From: Cladobotryum mycophilum | Taxonomy: Eukaryota; Ascomycota; Sordariomycetes; Hypocreales; Hypocreaceae | NCBI GenBank assembly: GCA_036429605.1 | Contig: CM071590.1 | Location: 3,472,001 to 3,536,000, forward strand | Direction of reading: 5' to 3' | DNA length: 64,000 bases | In this document: in pieces, positions 1 through 11,280 of the stretch | Position numbering within the stretch: the stretch's first letter is position 1 | How the letters are laid out: the number at the start of each line of letters is the position of its first letter | Position numbers and translations under genes: made by a program | Notes under the pieces: model-generated | The model's input: only the letters and a program-made list of their open reading frames with translations | What the model was told of the DNA's origin: nothing | The model's database searches: none

Positions 1-797
1 GATCTTCATCTCCATCTTCATACTGATTTATAAGCAGAGTCGGTCACGTACTGACATGTTTTACATCATATAAGGTCGTGAAATCCAAGCTCACTATTCA
101 AGTACTCGATGAAGGACTTTGTCGTACCTCGTATCCTTACGGGCGTTTTTGATAAGATATTCATTGAGCGTTTAATAATCATCTAGGCAGTCATTGGGGA
201 TCAACAGTATTGTTGGCTTTTAGTATTTGTCGTCGTACTTGTGCTCAGAACTACGCATTTACCTACTATCGTGCCTTTTCCTACCAACGATGCATCGCAA
301 TCATCACGATGTCCTTTTACGGCGTTCGTCTACACCAAAACGCTGCCTCTTGTTCACTAATCGGAAATATCAGGTCGACACTGCTGAGGGGTTCATCTTT
401 ACACTAACGAGAACCGCCACCAGGCAGAAATCACGATTTTGCTGATCGGACTTGGTTCGTCGCCACATGCTATTTCAGTTGTGCTGAAGCTGAACAGGCA
501 GAGGGGTGGCCGGTCCAGACGCCACAAAGGTTAACCTGTATCTCTTTGAATTGTGCCTACGCGATATATGACTAGGTTTGTAGATTCACAGGCGTAAGGA
601 TGATGTCGAGACGTCAAGTTTGTTTCATCGTCAGGCCACTTGATGTCAGGTGGTGAAGAAAGATATATAAAAGGTGACTCTTTTCCTGTCTTTGATATCT
701 CTGTTTCGGATCAATCAGTTCAATTCAATTCAATTTAACTACGACTTACCTGATTTTGTAATATCACGTACATTACTATTTACTTATCATCGACAAT
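1..797. other. intergenic / upstream region of the DUF899 gene
   Basis: I see no convincing gene here. The short open frames at 210-445 have no recognisable domain and no coding-like composition. The right end holds the promoter of the next gene, with a TATA box near 664 and a pyrimidine-rich leader up to the ATG at 798. Confidence 0.5.
664..673 (+). promoter_or_regulatory. TATA box of the DUF899 gene
   Basis: TATATAAAAG lies about 125 bp before the start codon at 798, a plausible distance for a fungal core promoter followed by a leader of roughly 80-100 nt. This is assigned by motif and position only. Confidence 0.45.
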
Positions 798-1571
798 ATG
801 CCTTCCAAGGTAACTTACAATTGAATATTCGTTCTACTAAACAAGCACTAATGAGCCATTCAGGTTGTGGACCGCGAAGAATGGATTGCTGCCCGCAAGG
901 ACCTCCTCCAGAAAGAAAAGGAGTACACCCGCGCCGGCGACGATCTCGCCGCTCAGCGACGCGAGCTCCCCATGGTCAAGATCGATAAGACGTACACCTT
1001 CCAGGGTCCCAACGGCACCGAGGTCACGCTCACCGACCTCTTTGGCGACAAGGAGCAGCTCGTGGTGTACCACTTCATGTTCAAGCCCGAGGACGACCGC
1101 GGCTGCGCCGGCTGCTCCCACATCGGCATGTCCCTCCCGGACGTCCGCCACCTGCAGCTCAAGAACACGAACCTGGTGTGCATCTCCCGCGCCCCCGTCG
1201 AGAAGCTCGAGGCCTTTAAGCAAAAGGCCGGCTGGACCTTTCCCTGGTACTCGTCCGGCGGGTCGGACTTCAACTACGACTTCCACGCCACCATTGACGA
1301 GTCCGTGGCGCCCGTGCTGCTCAACTTCTTGACCAAGGACGAGATGGAGGAGATGGGCAAGTCGTTGTACACGGGCGAGGTGCCCGGCTTCAGCGTCTTC
1401 TGGAAGAAGGAGGGAGGGGAGATTTACCACACGTACTCGACGTTTGCGAGAGGTTGCGAGAAGGTCCTGCCGACGCTGGCGGTGCTGGATATGACGCCCC
1501 TGGGGAGGCAGATTGGGCAGTATGGGCCTGCTGAGTTTAAGCTTGGGTTCGAGTATGATGCTGAGAAGTGA
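798..1571 (+). CDS. DUF899 family thioredoxin-fold protein, two exons
   Basis: I model join(798..809,864..1571), 239 aa. The first exon encodes only M-P-S-K. A 54-nt intron (810-863, GTAACT...CAG, with a TACTAAC-like branch region) restores the reading into VVDREEW, the normal DUF899 N-terminus. The long frame itself begins at GTG, so an upstream spliced ATG is needed. The protein shows the thioredoxin-like layout of this family: an N-terminal helix rich in Arg/Lys/Glu, then YHFMF near residue 60, then a Cys-rich DRGCAGCSH segment where the family has its CxxC-like active region. The C-terminal part carries the typical YSTFARG and DMTPLGR motifs. DUF899 proteins are small cytosolic proteins of uncertain, possibly redox, function. 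Nothing nearby suggests an operon-like partner. Confidence 0.9.
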
Positions 1572-2000
1572 TGGGAGAAAACGAGGTAAACGAGCTGTTG
1601 CCACTTGTTCTAGTTCTTGGGAGGAAAAGGGGGAGGGGGATGGGACAACGGATGATGTTTCGATCATGTGCGTGTACGGCAGATTGTAGCTAGTTGTGAT
1701 CAAGTAACCGTCTTTCTTGCCACAAGCGTTAAAAAGTGTCGTTGTGAATGGACAAAAATGAGAGCTGGGAAAAGGTCAATCTCAGAGGCGTCCGCCGTTC
1801 TCCGACGGGTTGTACAGTGTGAAGCTATCAGGGGCTACTAGGATGTAGGAGCTTGGGGATATCAGGGATCAGGGGTGGGGGGTGAGTATTGGACTTTTAA
1901 AAGTGTTAATCATGCCCCGTATGTTTGTAAGTCTGCTTGGTATCCTTTTCCAGTGCCGTTGTGACTTGTCTATCCGTAGCATTGTATGTGCTTTAGTATT

Positions 2001-2090
2001 GAAGATGATGATAATGATGATGAAGATAATGAAGGAGGAGGAGAAGAAGGAGGAGAAGAAGAAGGAGGAGAAGAAGAAGAAGAAGAAAAC
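2001..2090 (+). repeat. polypurine (GAA/GGA) low-complexity tract
   Basis: About 90 bases are almost pure purine on the + strand, starting with GATGAT units and passing into GAAGAAGGAG units. It produces a spurious Lys/Glu-rich open frame. Confidence 0.8.
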
Positions 2091-3101
2091 GAACCGGCAG
2101 GTCCTCTCTTACATGGGAGTAATTACTAGTGAGCCTCTATCCTGTCTAAAGGTCAGTTTCTTGATGCATTTTGAGTGACACCTGCTCCAGATACTACCAG
2201 TCGTCCCACAAGCTTGGATATTTCGTTACGTAGTACGCATATGACAACGAAATATCTTCGAAAGAGCGCTGCAAATTTCTTTTTTCTTCTTCAACACATC
2301 GGCCGACTCCAACTACAAGCTCTCGGATTTTACCCAACCTGCAATAATACGGCTCTCTTTTGTAGCATGATGGCATGGTTATCAATTGTATACATAACAT
2401 CTACTTTTCAAAGCAGCTGCTTCACCATGGCTTCATCATCAGATAGATCCAACCCAACAAGATCCATCATGAATCCGCCCAGAATAAGAGAACAGGAGAC
2501 TCATTGCAACCTTAATCCATAAGCCCCTGAAAAGAATCCCGGAGTGGATGTCATGAGAACTCCAGAGCTCATACTGAGTCGATAAGGAAAACACATCTCG
2601 GAATTGAGAGAGTCTAATAGTCCGCCCCCCCCCTTTTTTTTTTCTTAAACGATCATCATTCATGGGCATTGTAAAGGCGAAGAGCGTAATGTGCAACCAT
2701 TCTCCTTTGACTTTTTACATGTTTCTCACTTGACAATTTACAGTACATAGCATCACTAGGGAAAATATAAAAATTGGTTGGATCAGGGAGTCCCATTCAT
2801 CCATGCTCCCTGAGCATTCCTTCGCTTAGGTGAACCCCATCGGGACTATCAGAACGGGGCACATATTCCTTACCACTTGGTACATCATCTACAAACTATT
2901 CTAAGAATAATACAGTTGCACATCTCAACACGCATTCAAACTCTTTTCGTATCTCGGTATACAGCGCCAAGACGCTTGATGGGAGTCTGTCGATCTCCAT
3001 GCGAGGCCGCTGACGAACATGGCGGAGGCGGAAAACATTATTTGCCATTTAAGCTTATTCGCCATTGTTCAAAGCCATATTTTACTATGCAAATAAGAAA
3101 C

Positions 3102-3197
3102 CAGAGAAAAAGAGAAAAAAGAGGAAAAAGAGGAAAAAGAGGAAAAAGAGAGAGAGAGAAAAGAGAGGAAGAGGAAGAGGAAGAGAAAGGATAAAAG
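3102..3197 (+). repeat. polypurine (GAGGAAAAA)n tract
   Basis: Nearly uninterrupted purines with a repeated GAGGAAAAA unit, then GA dinucleotides and GGAAGA units. The strong strand asymmetry opens frames on both strands that are not genes. Confidence 0.8.
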
Positions 3198-3726
3198 AAG
3201 GGAGTTCCACCCAGGGCATACCGTTTCGAACAGCTCCAAAATCCACAAGTTTTCCCTGTAGGGTAGCCACTCCTCATTCCCTCATTGAAACCGGGCGACC
3301 TGCAACCATTTACTAACACTAACCACCACCATCATCATCCCGCTCAATAACAAAAACCACCCTCTCGTTCAACACCACAAACTATAAAAGCCGATCTCTT
3401 TTACCGCTCCGTCAGCCGAGTCGCGGCATTAGATGCCAATTCTCGGGAAACCTGACTCGAAAAAGAAAGAAAAAAGCGGGAACTGGTGCTTACTTGCATT
3501 TGCATCATCTACACTCTGAAGACTATCTGACTCCTATATATATAAGCTTATCCCACCCATCAAACAATCTAACAACTCTAAACAACCTCCAAATACCAAT
3601 AAATCAATAACCCAGTACCCAATAACCCAACCCAATATCCAGTACTCAGCAACTCAGTAACCAGTATCCAATATCAAGTATCCAGAACCAGAACCAGAAC
3701 CAAAAACTTCTACATATATCCCCACC

Positions 3727-5157
3727 ATGGCAACCCCCTTCACCTCCCTCAACCTCCTCACCTCCCCCTACACAATCCCCAACCCAAGCGCCCCCGTCCA
3801 AGCCACCCTCTCCCGCTGGTCAGACACACACCTCACCCACCCAGCCATCCACATCGTCCCCAACACGGAACAAGACATCCAGTCCGCCATCCTCTTCTCC
3901 AAGGAAAACGACCTGCACATCGTCCCCGCGTGCGGCGGCCACGGCACATTCACCCCCGTGGGCCCCAGGACGGCCTACCTCGACCTCCGGAACTTCGGGT
4001 CCATCGCCCTGGATAAGGGTTCCGGCACGGTGCGCGTGGGGGAGGCGTCACGACGGGCGACCTCGTCGGGGCCCTCGCCGAGGAAGGGCACTACACCAGC
4101 GTTCCCAACTCCAACGCCGTGGGCGTCGTGGGCGCCATCCTCGGCGGCGGAAACTCCTCCCAGAACGGCGTCCTGGGCTGGATGGCAGACAACGTCCTCT
4201 CCTTCCGCCTTGTCACCTCCTCGGGAGCCATCCTCGAGGACATATCCCCTTCCTCCCCAGCCGGCGACCAGCTAGCTCTCTACCACGCCCTCTGCGGCGC
4301 CGGCCACGGCCTAGGAATCATCACAGCCGTCACCCTGACCGCCCTCCCCCTCTCCTCGCTCTCCCTCACAGACAACAAAATCTGGTCCCGCACCCTCCTA
4401 TTCCCCCCGCGGCTCTCCCCCACGCCACCAAGGCATTCCTGTCCTTCAACCCTCCCCCCAAACCCATGAACCTAATCCTCGGCTTCGGACGCGCCCCTCC
4501 CGGCACCCCCTCCGCCGGCGCCCCCATCGTAATCCTCACGTCCACGTACTACGGCCCTGCCTCCGAAGCCGAAGCCGCCACCGCCAGCACCCTCTCCGAC
4601 CCGGACCTAGTCTCCAAAACCATCAAGGCATTCACAGCACCCATCCCCCCGCAAACCAAAACGACGCCTTCGAACCCGTCAACACCCACGGCGGCTACAA
4701 GTCCCTGGCCGCCGCCCGCCTCTCCGCCCTACACCCTGACTCCATCCAGGAGGCCTTCGCCCGCTGGCTCTCCCTCGCCGAATCCTCCCCCGACGCCCTC
4801 CGCACCGCCGCCTTTTTCCACAACTACAACCCCTCTACTTCAGTCGCCAACGGCGAATCCCCACAGGGTAGGGCCAGGTTCATCGACTCCCGCGAGAAGG
4901 GCCTCTCAGCCCTCCTCACGGCATGGTGCACCGACCCCGGGACACAGCCCGCACTGTCGAGCTTCCTCGACGATATCCTATCAATCTGCAGGCAGGCAGA
5001 TACAACCGCCGGTGTAGCTCCGCGAACTTTCCCCAATAACATGCGACTTGGCCATGGTATTGATCAACTATTCCCTGAGGAAAGGTTAGCTGAGTTAGCA
5101 CGCTTGAAGAAGATTTGGGATAGTGATGGGGTCTTCTGGAGCCCGTATCAACGATGA
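3727..5157 (+). CDS. FAD-linked oxidoreductase (BBE/6-hydroxynicotine oxidase type), frame broken three times
   Basis: Read through three frame breaks, the region encodes one continuous protein of about 477 aa with an FAD_binding_4 domain and a C-terminal BBE segment. Visible landmarks are CGGHG near residue 65 (the region that in this family carries the His for covalent FAD attachment), GVVGAILGGGNS near 135, CGAGHGLGII near 195, and the C-terminal DSDGVFWSPYQR typical of berberine-bridge-like enzymes. Such enzymes oxidise alcohols, amines or C-H bonds with O2. The breaks lie in homopolymers: G5 at 4038-4042, C6 at 4403-4408 and C6 at 4645-4650. Each is repaired by one extra base of the run. 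No intron explains them. The downstream frames keep full domain similarity, which argues for sequence error or very recent decay. It stands about 31 kb from the cluster, so there is no reason to assign it there. There is no obvious secretion signal. Confidence 0.8.
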
Positions 5158-5568
5158 TGTAGCCCAAAATGTCTCAAATATTATTCACCAAAAGCGTCAC
5201 CATGTTCAAATGCAAGTCGTAACAAGAGTCTTGTAGGATGTGTCTATTAGTTTCCACGCTGCCTCGTGAACATGCCAGATGTCTTTTCAGGGCAAGTGTA
5301 TAAGACCATGTAAGGTGTCCCGGGATATATCCTCCTCATTCAAACGCCTCCACGCCATATCATTAAAGCCATGCCACCTCCTTTTCAAGTAAAAAGGGTA
5401 TTCGGGCCAAAAAGATTTTTCAAAGCCGGAGGTTTTCCACCTCAGTATCATCCAAATAGCTATATACAAAGTATCGTGAACCGAATTCGGTTTTGGGTCT
5501 ATGATGTACCAACAAACGCCATCATTGTAGAGCCCGGAAATCCATCTCATGTCATTTCCATCTATTAA
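5158..5568. other. intergenic region between convergent genes
   Basis: The 3' ends of the oxidoreductase gene and the sirtuin gene face each other here. No gene or notable repeat is seen; both 3' UTRs presumably lie in it. Confidence 0.5.
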
Positions 5569-7322
5569 TTAATCAATGAACCGCCGCAGGGCGCGTGGCA
5601 CTGCTTTGGGGGATATCGTCTCGGGAAACTTTCGTGCACGTAAAGTAGGGCTCGGCGGGACAGACACGGTCTCTTCTCTAGAGCGCTTGCGTGAGGGAAT
5701 ATCTGGAATTACGTGAATCGCCTTGGTCTTTCCTGCGGCTGGTACGTTCTTCTTGACGGTTGCGAAATTCTGAATGCCAGCATTCTTTGGCGCTGCCTTG
5801 CTCTTAGCAGGCTGCTTAGGCTTGCGAGCTCGGGTGCTGGTAGCCTTGGGTGCTGGCTTGTCCTTTTCAGCCTTGCTGGCAAACGAAATCTTGGTCTGCT
5901 TCTTGGGTGCCGTCTTGGACGTGGGCTTGGGACTGGGACGCGGTGTGGGGATGGCCTGGACACCGAGTTCGAATTCACCCTTGTTTGGACTGGTGGCCAG
6001 GGCAATCTCAATGTTGGTCTTCCCATTGCCGGCATGAACGTGGTTCTTGGACACGAGATAGTCGCTACCAATATCGCAATCCCAAGGTGGTAGAGCCGCC
6101 AACCTGGCGACGTCATCGCACTTGGCACGAACAACAATGTCCCAGCAGTCTTTCAGCTCAGCACCCTTGGGCTCTGGGTCAAGGTTGATCCACACTGTCA
6201 GGCCGTCCCTTCGCCCTCGCGTAACCTGACACAGTTCCTTGGTAAGTCTTCGCGTGCCTGGCACTTTGAGAGTGGTGCCCACAACAATAACAGCATCCGG
6301 TCGAGCTTTCAAGTCTGCGGTCGAGACATTTCCAATGGCCTCACCATCCGGGTTAAACTCGTTATAGAGGACAAATCTCGGTCGTAATCGCCCAATGCCG
6401 TGACTGCGTTTTCCAGCATGCGCTGTTCGAACTTCGTCGTCGACCTTGCAAGTCTCGCATAATGGTGCTTCGGGCCCATCAAATAGTTGGCTGTTGAAAG
6501 GCTCCAGCTGACCACATTTGGAGCATACCATCTTTTGCAGCCCACCGTGTAATTGAACAGTAGTTGGCCACGGTCCCTTGGATGGGAGCGGGACCTTTGT
6601 TTCCAAAGGCTTCATGTTTGTGTCGAGACAATCGATATTCTGAGAGTAGAGTCGAAGTAATCGTTTCTCTTGGCTAAGTGACGCTAACAAGTGGTGGAAT
6701 GGAGTGGGCTGTGCCTTCTTGGACATTTCAGCCATTTCCCGGACCATTGTGTGGAAAGATTCTGTCGAGGAGTCGTGTTTGTAGACGGAGGCGTCAAACA
6801 GTTGCTTCCCCGAGCCCTTCAGGTTGTGCTGGTTTTTGGCCCGTGCGAAGAGGCCAGTGGCTGATCGAAAGTCGGGGATACCAGCCGACACGGATATGCC
6901 AGCGCCTGCAATGACAACAATCTTCTTCTTTTTGCGCAGCAGGGTCGCCAGCCTCTCCATCTGGCAGTGGTCATTGGAGGTGAGCTCGGCGTCAGATTTT
7001 GTGAGGTCGAGGTATTCCGTCCTTCGCTCCTTGGGCTGAACGATTTTGCGTTTCTTAGCGGGGGCGGTCCGTCCTCGGCGCTCATCTGGGAGTCGTTGTC
7101 GTCCATGGGCTGGCCGAGTATGATTTTCGTGGCAGACTTGGAGGGCGACTGGGTGCCCGAGGCTATGGTCGACATGGGGGAGGGATAACGCCTCGCAGGG
7201 TCGAGGGATTCGGGTATCGAGGGAGAGCTGTGGAGGGAGGAGAGAGGCGAGGAGGAGTTTGAGAACTCCAAGTCGCGGAGGAGGTAGCCACGGGGCGAGG
7301 AAAGGGGACTTGAAGGGTCCAT
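5569..7322 (-). CDS. Sir2-family NAD-dependent histone deacetylase, Hst3/Hst4-like
   Basis: The catalytic core shows GAGISVSAGIPDFRS (NAD binding), YSQNIDCLD, LHGG with the catalytic His, and two Cys pairs (CSKC and CETC) for the structural zinc. RSHGIGRLRPRFVLYNE and VVGTTLKVPGTRR are hallmarks of fungal Hst3/Hst4 sirtuins, which remove acetyl from H3 Lys56 in the nucleus. The C-terminal third is a basic Ala/Pro/Lys tail, likely disordered, with possible nuclear-localisation stretches. I place the start at the ATG at 7322 (MDPSSPLSSP), because homologous-looking N-terminal sequence lies in another frame. The two frames join at a G5 run (7060-7064 on the + strand), where one missing base would explain the break just before PAKKRKIVQP. 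The alternative start at 7407 in the downstream frame gives an unconvincing N-terminus. Corrected length is about 584 aa. Confidence 0.88.
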
Positions 7323-7785
7323 TTTGATCGGTAGTAGCGGGAGTTGCCTCGTTTGAAAGGGGAAAAGAGCTGTAGTAGTCGAAGAGACAAGGAGGAGGAG
7401 GGAACAAGGAGGTAAGAAAGCGCGGCTGAGACGATAGACTATACCATCTCGCGACGTATTTGTTTCTCTTGGGACTTTTTGGAGGTTTCCCTTGTTTGCC
7501 TTTTTTGAACGGGGGCTTCTTCCTTCGTGATTAAAGAAAGACGAGAGCAAAAAAAAAAAAGATTTGAGAAAGGGAGTGAAGGGTTCGAAGAGGGCGACGC
7601 GTAGCTGGTTAAAAGGAAGAGTCCAGTTCAGAGCGAGGTTTCAATGTCAGAAGAGAGGGAAAGAGAGGGAGGGAGAGAAAAAGAGAGCGAATTTGGGTTC
7701 CAGAGAAGGCAAGCATGGATTGATTGGTATCGAGGTTTCGATTATTGGTCTGGCCTGGCCTGGCGCCTGGTCTCGAAAAGGAACC

Positions 7786-7811
7786 TTGAGAGAGAGAGAG
7801 AGAGAGAGAAA
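7786..7811 (+). repeat. (GA)n microsatellite
   Basis: About 12 GA units interrupted once, in the sirtuin upstream region. Confidence 0.8.
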
Positions 7812-8763
7812 GGTACATCAGCCCAGAGTACGTACCCTGCAGAGATGCGGAGTCCCCTGGGAACAAGAGGCGGCCACCGCCCTGTCATTGTCAAGATTGT
7901 GCTGCACAACAGCCGTGGGAGAGGCATCCTTCAGTGCTGTTTTTAGAGCCCGTGCGTCAACGTGCAGCAAATCTTTGCCGCAACAGTTTGGTTGTAGTGG
8001 GTCAAGGAGCCCTGTAGCATCCTCTTCTGGACTTGCCAGGGGTTCCGGGGTTCTTTTTTTGAACACCTCAACAAGAAAGAATGGGCAAGTCTCGTCATTT
8101 CTTTTTTGTTTTGATGGGTTGAATGCCGTCTGTATTCAAGGCAATTTTGTCCATTGCATTGCATCTCGCCTCTCATTGACAAGTGAACAATGGCATTGCC
8201 GCATTCAATTCCCTGCCCTGCCGAGCTGTGCCCAAGCGTCGCCCTGTTCTTTGTTATGCCTTGTGGCAAACCTTGGGTTGGGGTCCAAGGTCCCTACGTA
8301 GGTACTTGGCTAGCATCGTCATGCTGATGGTCGACACCACCCATTCACATGCATGAGCCATATTGCTCCGGCAGTAGGGGAGGCGTTTTTTTTATTATGG
8401 CTTTCTACTGAAGAACCATACACACTTGACCCAAAACTTGGAGTCTTTAGAGAATTGTGACTCCTTTTTTATAAACAAAATAAATAAAATTTACTATTTT
8501 CCTACCGGTTTATCCATCATCAACACGATATTGCATCACATAATCGACAATGTGTGTCAACCACCAGTTTCAACACCTTCATGTGGATTCAGCCCCACTT
8601 CTGACGCCGTTGCCCGGAAACACGCCTTCCCCCATGGCCATGGCCCCCTCCCCTCATCGCCGCATGTGGAAACCATGCTTTTGTCAATGTAACATTGAAT
8701 TGGATGGGGGAGGGGATGGATGCACGTATACGTACATAATACAGTGCAAGTACTCCGTACAAA

Positions 8764-8790
8764 ACACACACACACACACGCACACACGCA
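8764..8790 (+). repeat. (CA)n microsatellite
   Basis: CA dinucleotide run with two CG interruptions. It opens spurious His/Thr and Cys/Val frames. Confidence 0.8.
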
Positions 8791-9190
8791 CTCAATGGAG
8801 AAACATGTCGACATGATGAGCTCATCCTTCCATTACCTCTTTTTTCTTGGCCGTACCTTGCATATAGTGCAAAAAACAAATTGCTTCCGATAATTGGTCC
8901 ATCTTTGCTGCAGCAAATCGTGGACTTGAGTGTGCAAAGTGGATGAGTGTACTATCTGCCCCCCTACAATAAATTCGCATTCAGAACAAACAACACCAGT
9001 CAATAACAACAAACAACAACAACAAATAATACCCATGTCAATTGTTAACCTCCAAGGAGCGGTATAGCTTGACTCGGCAACCGCAAGTGGGCCATTTCAT
9101 GAATGAGAGATTTTGCATTTTGCATTATATACAGAAAATTGTACAAGTCTTTGTCTCTAATGCTTGTCATGATCCATATAGAACATTCTC

Positions 9191-10876
9191 CTATTTCCTC
9201 TTACCCTGTCGCTCGGTCGACTCTCCAGACAGAACATCCATCACAACATCATCTTCACCTCCCACTTCTTGTCCCTCCTCTTTCTGCTTCTGCTTCTTCC
9301 TCCTCTCCGTCCTGTTTAGTAGTTCTATCCCCAATATTCCCGCCGCTATGCCCGCCAGATGCGACGCGATATCTACCTTGAGCTTCACCGTCTTCCCCAG
9401 CCCGGCCAGCTGCAGTGCCGTAATCATGGCCAAGAACACGATCCCGTGCACGCCATCCTGCGGCAGCCCAAAGATTTTAAACCCATCCGTTCGGTGCTCC
9501 CAGAAGTAGGCGGAACAGAGCCCCAGCGTCGCGCCGGACGCCCCCAGAGACGTGACCGTGATCCAGCCCCTGAGCGTGTACGTGACCAGGCTGCCGAGGA
9601 AGCCCAGGGATCCGCAGCCCAGATAGAGCAGGAGGAAGTCCGCGCGACCAATCTCGTCGTGCAGGCTAGTCCCCACGAACCAGAGGGGAATCATGTTGAC
9701 CACCAAGTGGCTGAGCTTGGTATGCGAAAACGCAGCCGTGAAGAGCGTAATCGGCCTAACCGTGGCGACGACAAAGATCATGTAGCGGTTGAACAGCGCC
9801 CACAGTGGCGGTATCCTCCAGCCTACAAAGACCAGTGCATTAATCGCAATCAGTGCTCCCACCGTAGCTTGCGACGTGGTGACGTCCCAGAAGAGTCTAT
9901 ACCGCGGCGCCGGTTCTTCATAAACCATGGCGACCGCAGCCATAAACCCCAGTATCAGCGCAACCACCGTGGCCGAAGGCAGGATCCGCTCCCAAGTCTT
10001 CATCTCCGGTGGCGCCTCCAGGTCGGACTGCGCTTTCTCGTAGTACTCCTTGACACGAGGGTTCAGAATCTCGCGGGTTCCGTCCTCTCGCTTCGCCAAC
10101 GGGCCTGGTTTGCCATCAGCCTCCTTGACCTTGAGCTCCTCCTCCAGCGCCAACTCCTTTGCCCTAATCTTTGCCAGATTGCGCGCCCTCATCTCGTCAA
10201 ACTTGCTCGGGCCGTACCTCGGGTCGACTTTATACTCGACAGCGGCGTCCTCGCCCTTGCCGGCCTTTTCTTTCTTCTGGGCAGCCTGCTTCATGTCTTG
10301 TTCTAGCTGCTCCAGCTCATCCTCTGCTCTTAATCCCGCGTTCCTGACCTCTTCCACGGGGACCGTTCTCCGTAGGTAAGCCAAGGCAATGGCAATCTCC
10401 TGGTCGTCAAACTGCGCCGTATGGACCGCAAACGCAGGGTCTTCCAAGGTTCCCGCAACTCTTCTGCCGTGTAGAATCCGAAGCAAGTAGTTGGCCCTCG
10501 TAGCACTCATATCCGGCCCGAAAATCTTCATCGCCTCCGATTCCGGCAGTTCCATTCCGAATAAAAGCCCAACCTGATCGCGATAGTCCCGGGGTAGCTC
10601 TTCGTAGTTTTTTATAATCTTGGGCGCAAAGAACATGCGCCGCCCTCCATCTTGCCGCCCGCCAGCCGCCGCCGCAGCAACCAACGCCCTCCCTGTCCTC
10701 GTAGTAGCTGCCCATTGGCCTTGCTTAGTTGGATCCGGATTCCTCTGGAGCGAACAGTTCGAGAGCCATCGTCGTGAGGCTGTCGACGTCTGTATCTTGG
10801 ACGACTGTCGGATCACATCCCTGGCCACTGTCCTCCACAGAGACTTGGACGAATTGGAACAAATAAAGCTGCTCAT
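9191..10876 (-). CDS. rhomboid-family intramembrane serine protease, mitochondrial type
   Basis: The C-terminal half is a rhomboid domain with several hydrophobic segments, the catalytic motif LGASGATLG (Ser nucleophile) and a distal ASHLAGIAAG (catalytic His). It resembles Pcp1/Rbd1-type mitochondrial rhomboids, which cleave inner-membrane proteins such as cytochrome c peroxidase and the Mgm1 dynamin. I choose the ATG at 10876 (MSSFICSNSS), giving 561 aa, because it opens a basic, Ser/Arg-rich presequence. The longer frame from 11125 would add a non-homologous-looking stretch and run into the divergent neighbour's promoter. The middle (about residues 140-260) is a charged, coiled-coil-like Lys/Glu region, longer than in yeast Pcp1. 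The protein ends in a charged Gln/Lys/Glu tail. Confidence 0.88.
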   Translation of the reverse strand: MSSFICSNSSKSLWRTVARDVIRQSSKIQTSTASRRWLSNCSLQRNPDPTKQGQWAATTRTGRALVAAAAAGGRQDGGRRMFFAPKIIKNYEELPRDYRDQVGLLFGMELPESEAMKIFGPDMSATRANYLLRILHGRRVAGTLEDPAFAVHTAQFDDQEIAIALAYLRRTVPVEEVRNAGLRAEDELEQLEQDMKQAAQKKEKAGKGEDAAVEYKVDPRYGPSKFDEMRARNLAKIRAKELALEEELKVKEADGKPGPLAKREDGTREILNPRVKEYYEKAQSDLEAPPEMKTWERILPSATVVALILGFMAAVAMVYEEPAPRYRLFWDVTTSQATVGALIAINALVFVGWRIPPLWALFNRYMIFVVATVRPITLFTAAFSHTKLSHLVVNMIPLWFVGTSLHDEIGRADFLLLYLGCGSLGFLGSLVTYTLRGWITVTSLGASGATLGLCSAYFWEHRTDGFKIFGLPQDGVHGIVFLAMITALQLAGLGKTVKLKVDIASHLAGIAAGILGIELLNRTERRKKQKQKEEGQEVGGEDDVVMDVLSGESTERQGKRK

Positions 10877-11280
10877 GCTGACTGAGCTTCGTGCGCCAGC
10901 CGCGCGTCGAGGTGCCGAAAGGCCTGACAATGCCCCAAACTTGGTGTTCGTTCGAGCTGGAGGAAAAAGACTGTAAATTCCATGTTCCCACCAAAATCTT
11001 CCAAAAAAGGACCCCAATTGGAATATTGGCTTATCGAAGTCCATTGTCGCAACCAAAAACGCCACAGCTAGGCTGGCAGGGGTACGCCACCATCCCGCAG
11101 GAAACCTCCCCACTAGCCCCTCCAAACCTCCAACAACTAGTTACGCATACGCATACGCATACGCATACTCTTCAATAACATCCCCAACTCTCAACTCGAC
11201 AGCCTTCTGCTTCCTAACCAGCGCCTTCACCCCTTCTCACAACCAAATCAAGAAGCCCCACTACAAAAGACACGCCAACA
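10877..11280. promoter_or_regulatory. bidirectional promoter region, rhomboid gene and Tma17-like gene
   Basis: The two genes are divergent with about 400 bp between start codons. The interval contains an (ACGCAT)n repeat at 11142-11167 and a C/A/T-rich leader before 11281. No other gene is seen. Confidence 0.55.
11142..11167 (+). repeat. (ACGCAT)n hexanucleotide repeat
   Basis: Four to five tandem ACGCAT units in the shared promoter. Confidence 0.85.

Larger units (their letters stand above)
1572..3726. other. intergenic region with polypurine tracts
   Basis: No gene is supported. The open frames here are driven by low-complexity purine tracts (2001-2090 and 3102-3197). The last 190 bases look like a transcribed leader of the next gene: TATATATATAAG at 3536-3547, then a C/A-rich stretch with repeated AGTATCCA and CCAGAA units running to the ATG at 3727. 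Confidence 0.5.
7323..9190. other. intergenic region, sirtuin promoter and downstream flank
   Basis: This is the sirtuin 5' flank plus the 3' flank of the rhomboid gene. It contains GA-rich tracts (7650-7690 and 7786-7811), a CA repeat near 8764 and one TACTCCGTA motif at 8751. None of the open frames shows a domain or coding-like composition. Confidence 0.5.

Noticed and set aside
837..1703. 288-codon minus-strand open frame
   Set aside because: It is a shadow of the DUF899 gene on the + strand; Val/Leu/Glu-rich with no domain.
1882..2178. Open frame with a Lys/Glu repeat tail
   Set aside because: Created by the polypurine tract at 2001-2090; no other support.
5713..6188. Overlapping + strand open frames inside the sirtuin gene
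   Set aside because: Antisense shadows of the Ala/Pro/Lys-rich C-terminal tail.
7564..8301. 245-codon + strand open frame upstream of the sirtuin
   Set aside because: Low-complexity Arg/Glu start from the GA tracts, no domain, promoter position.
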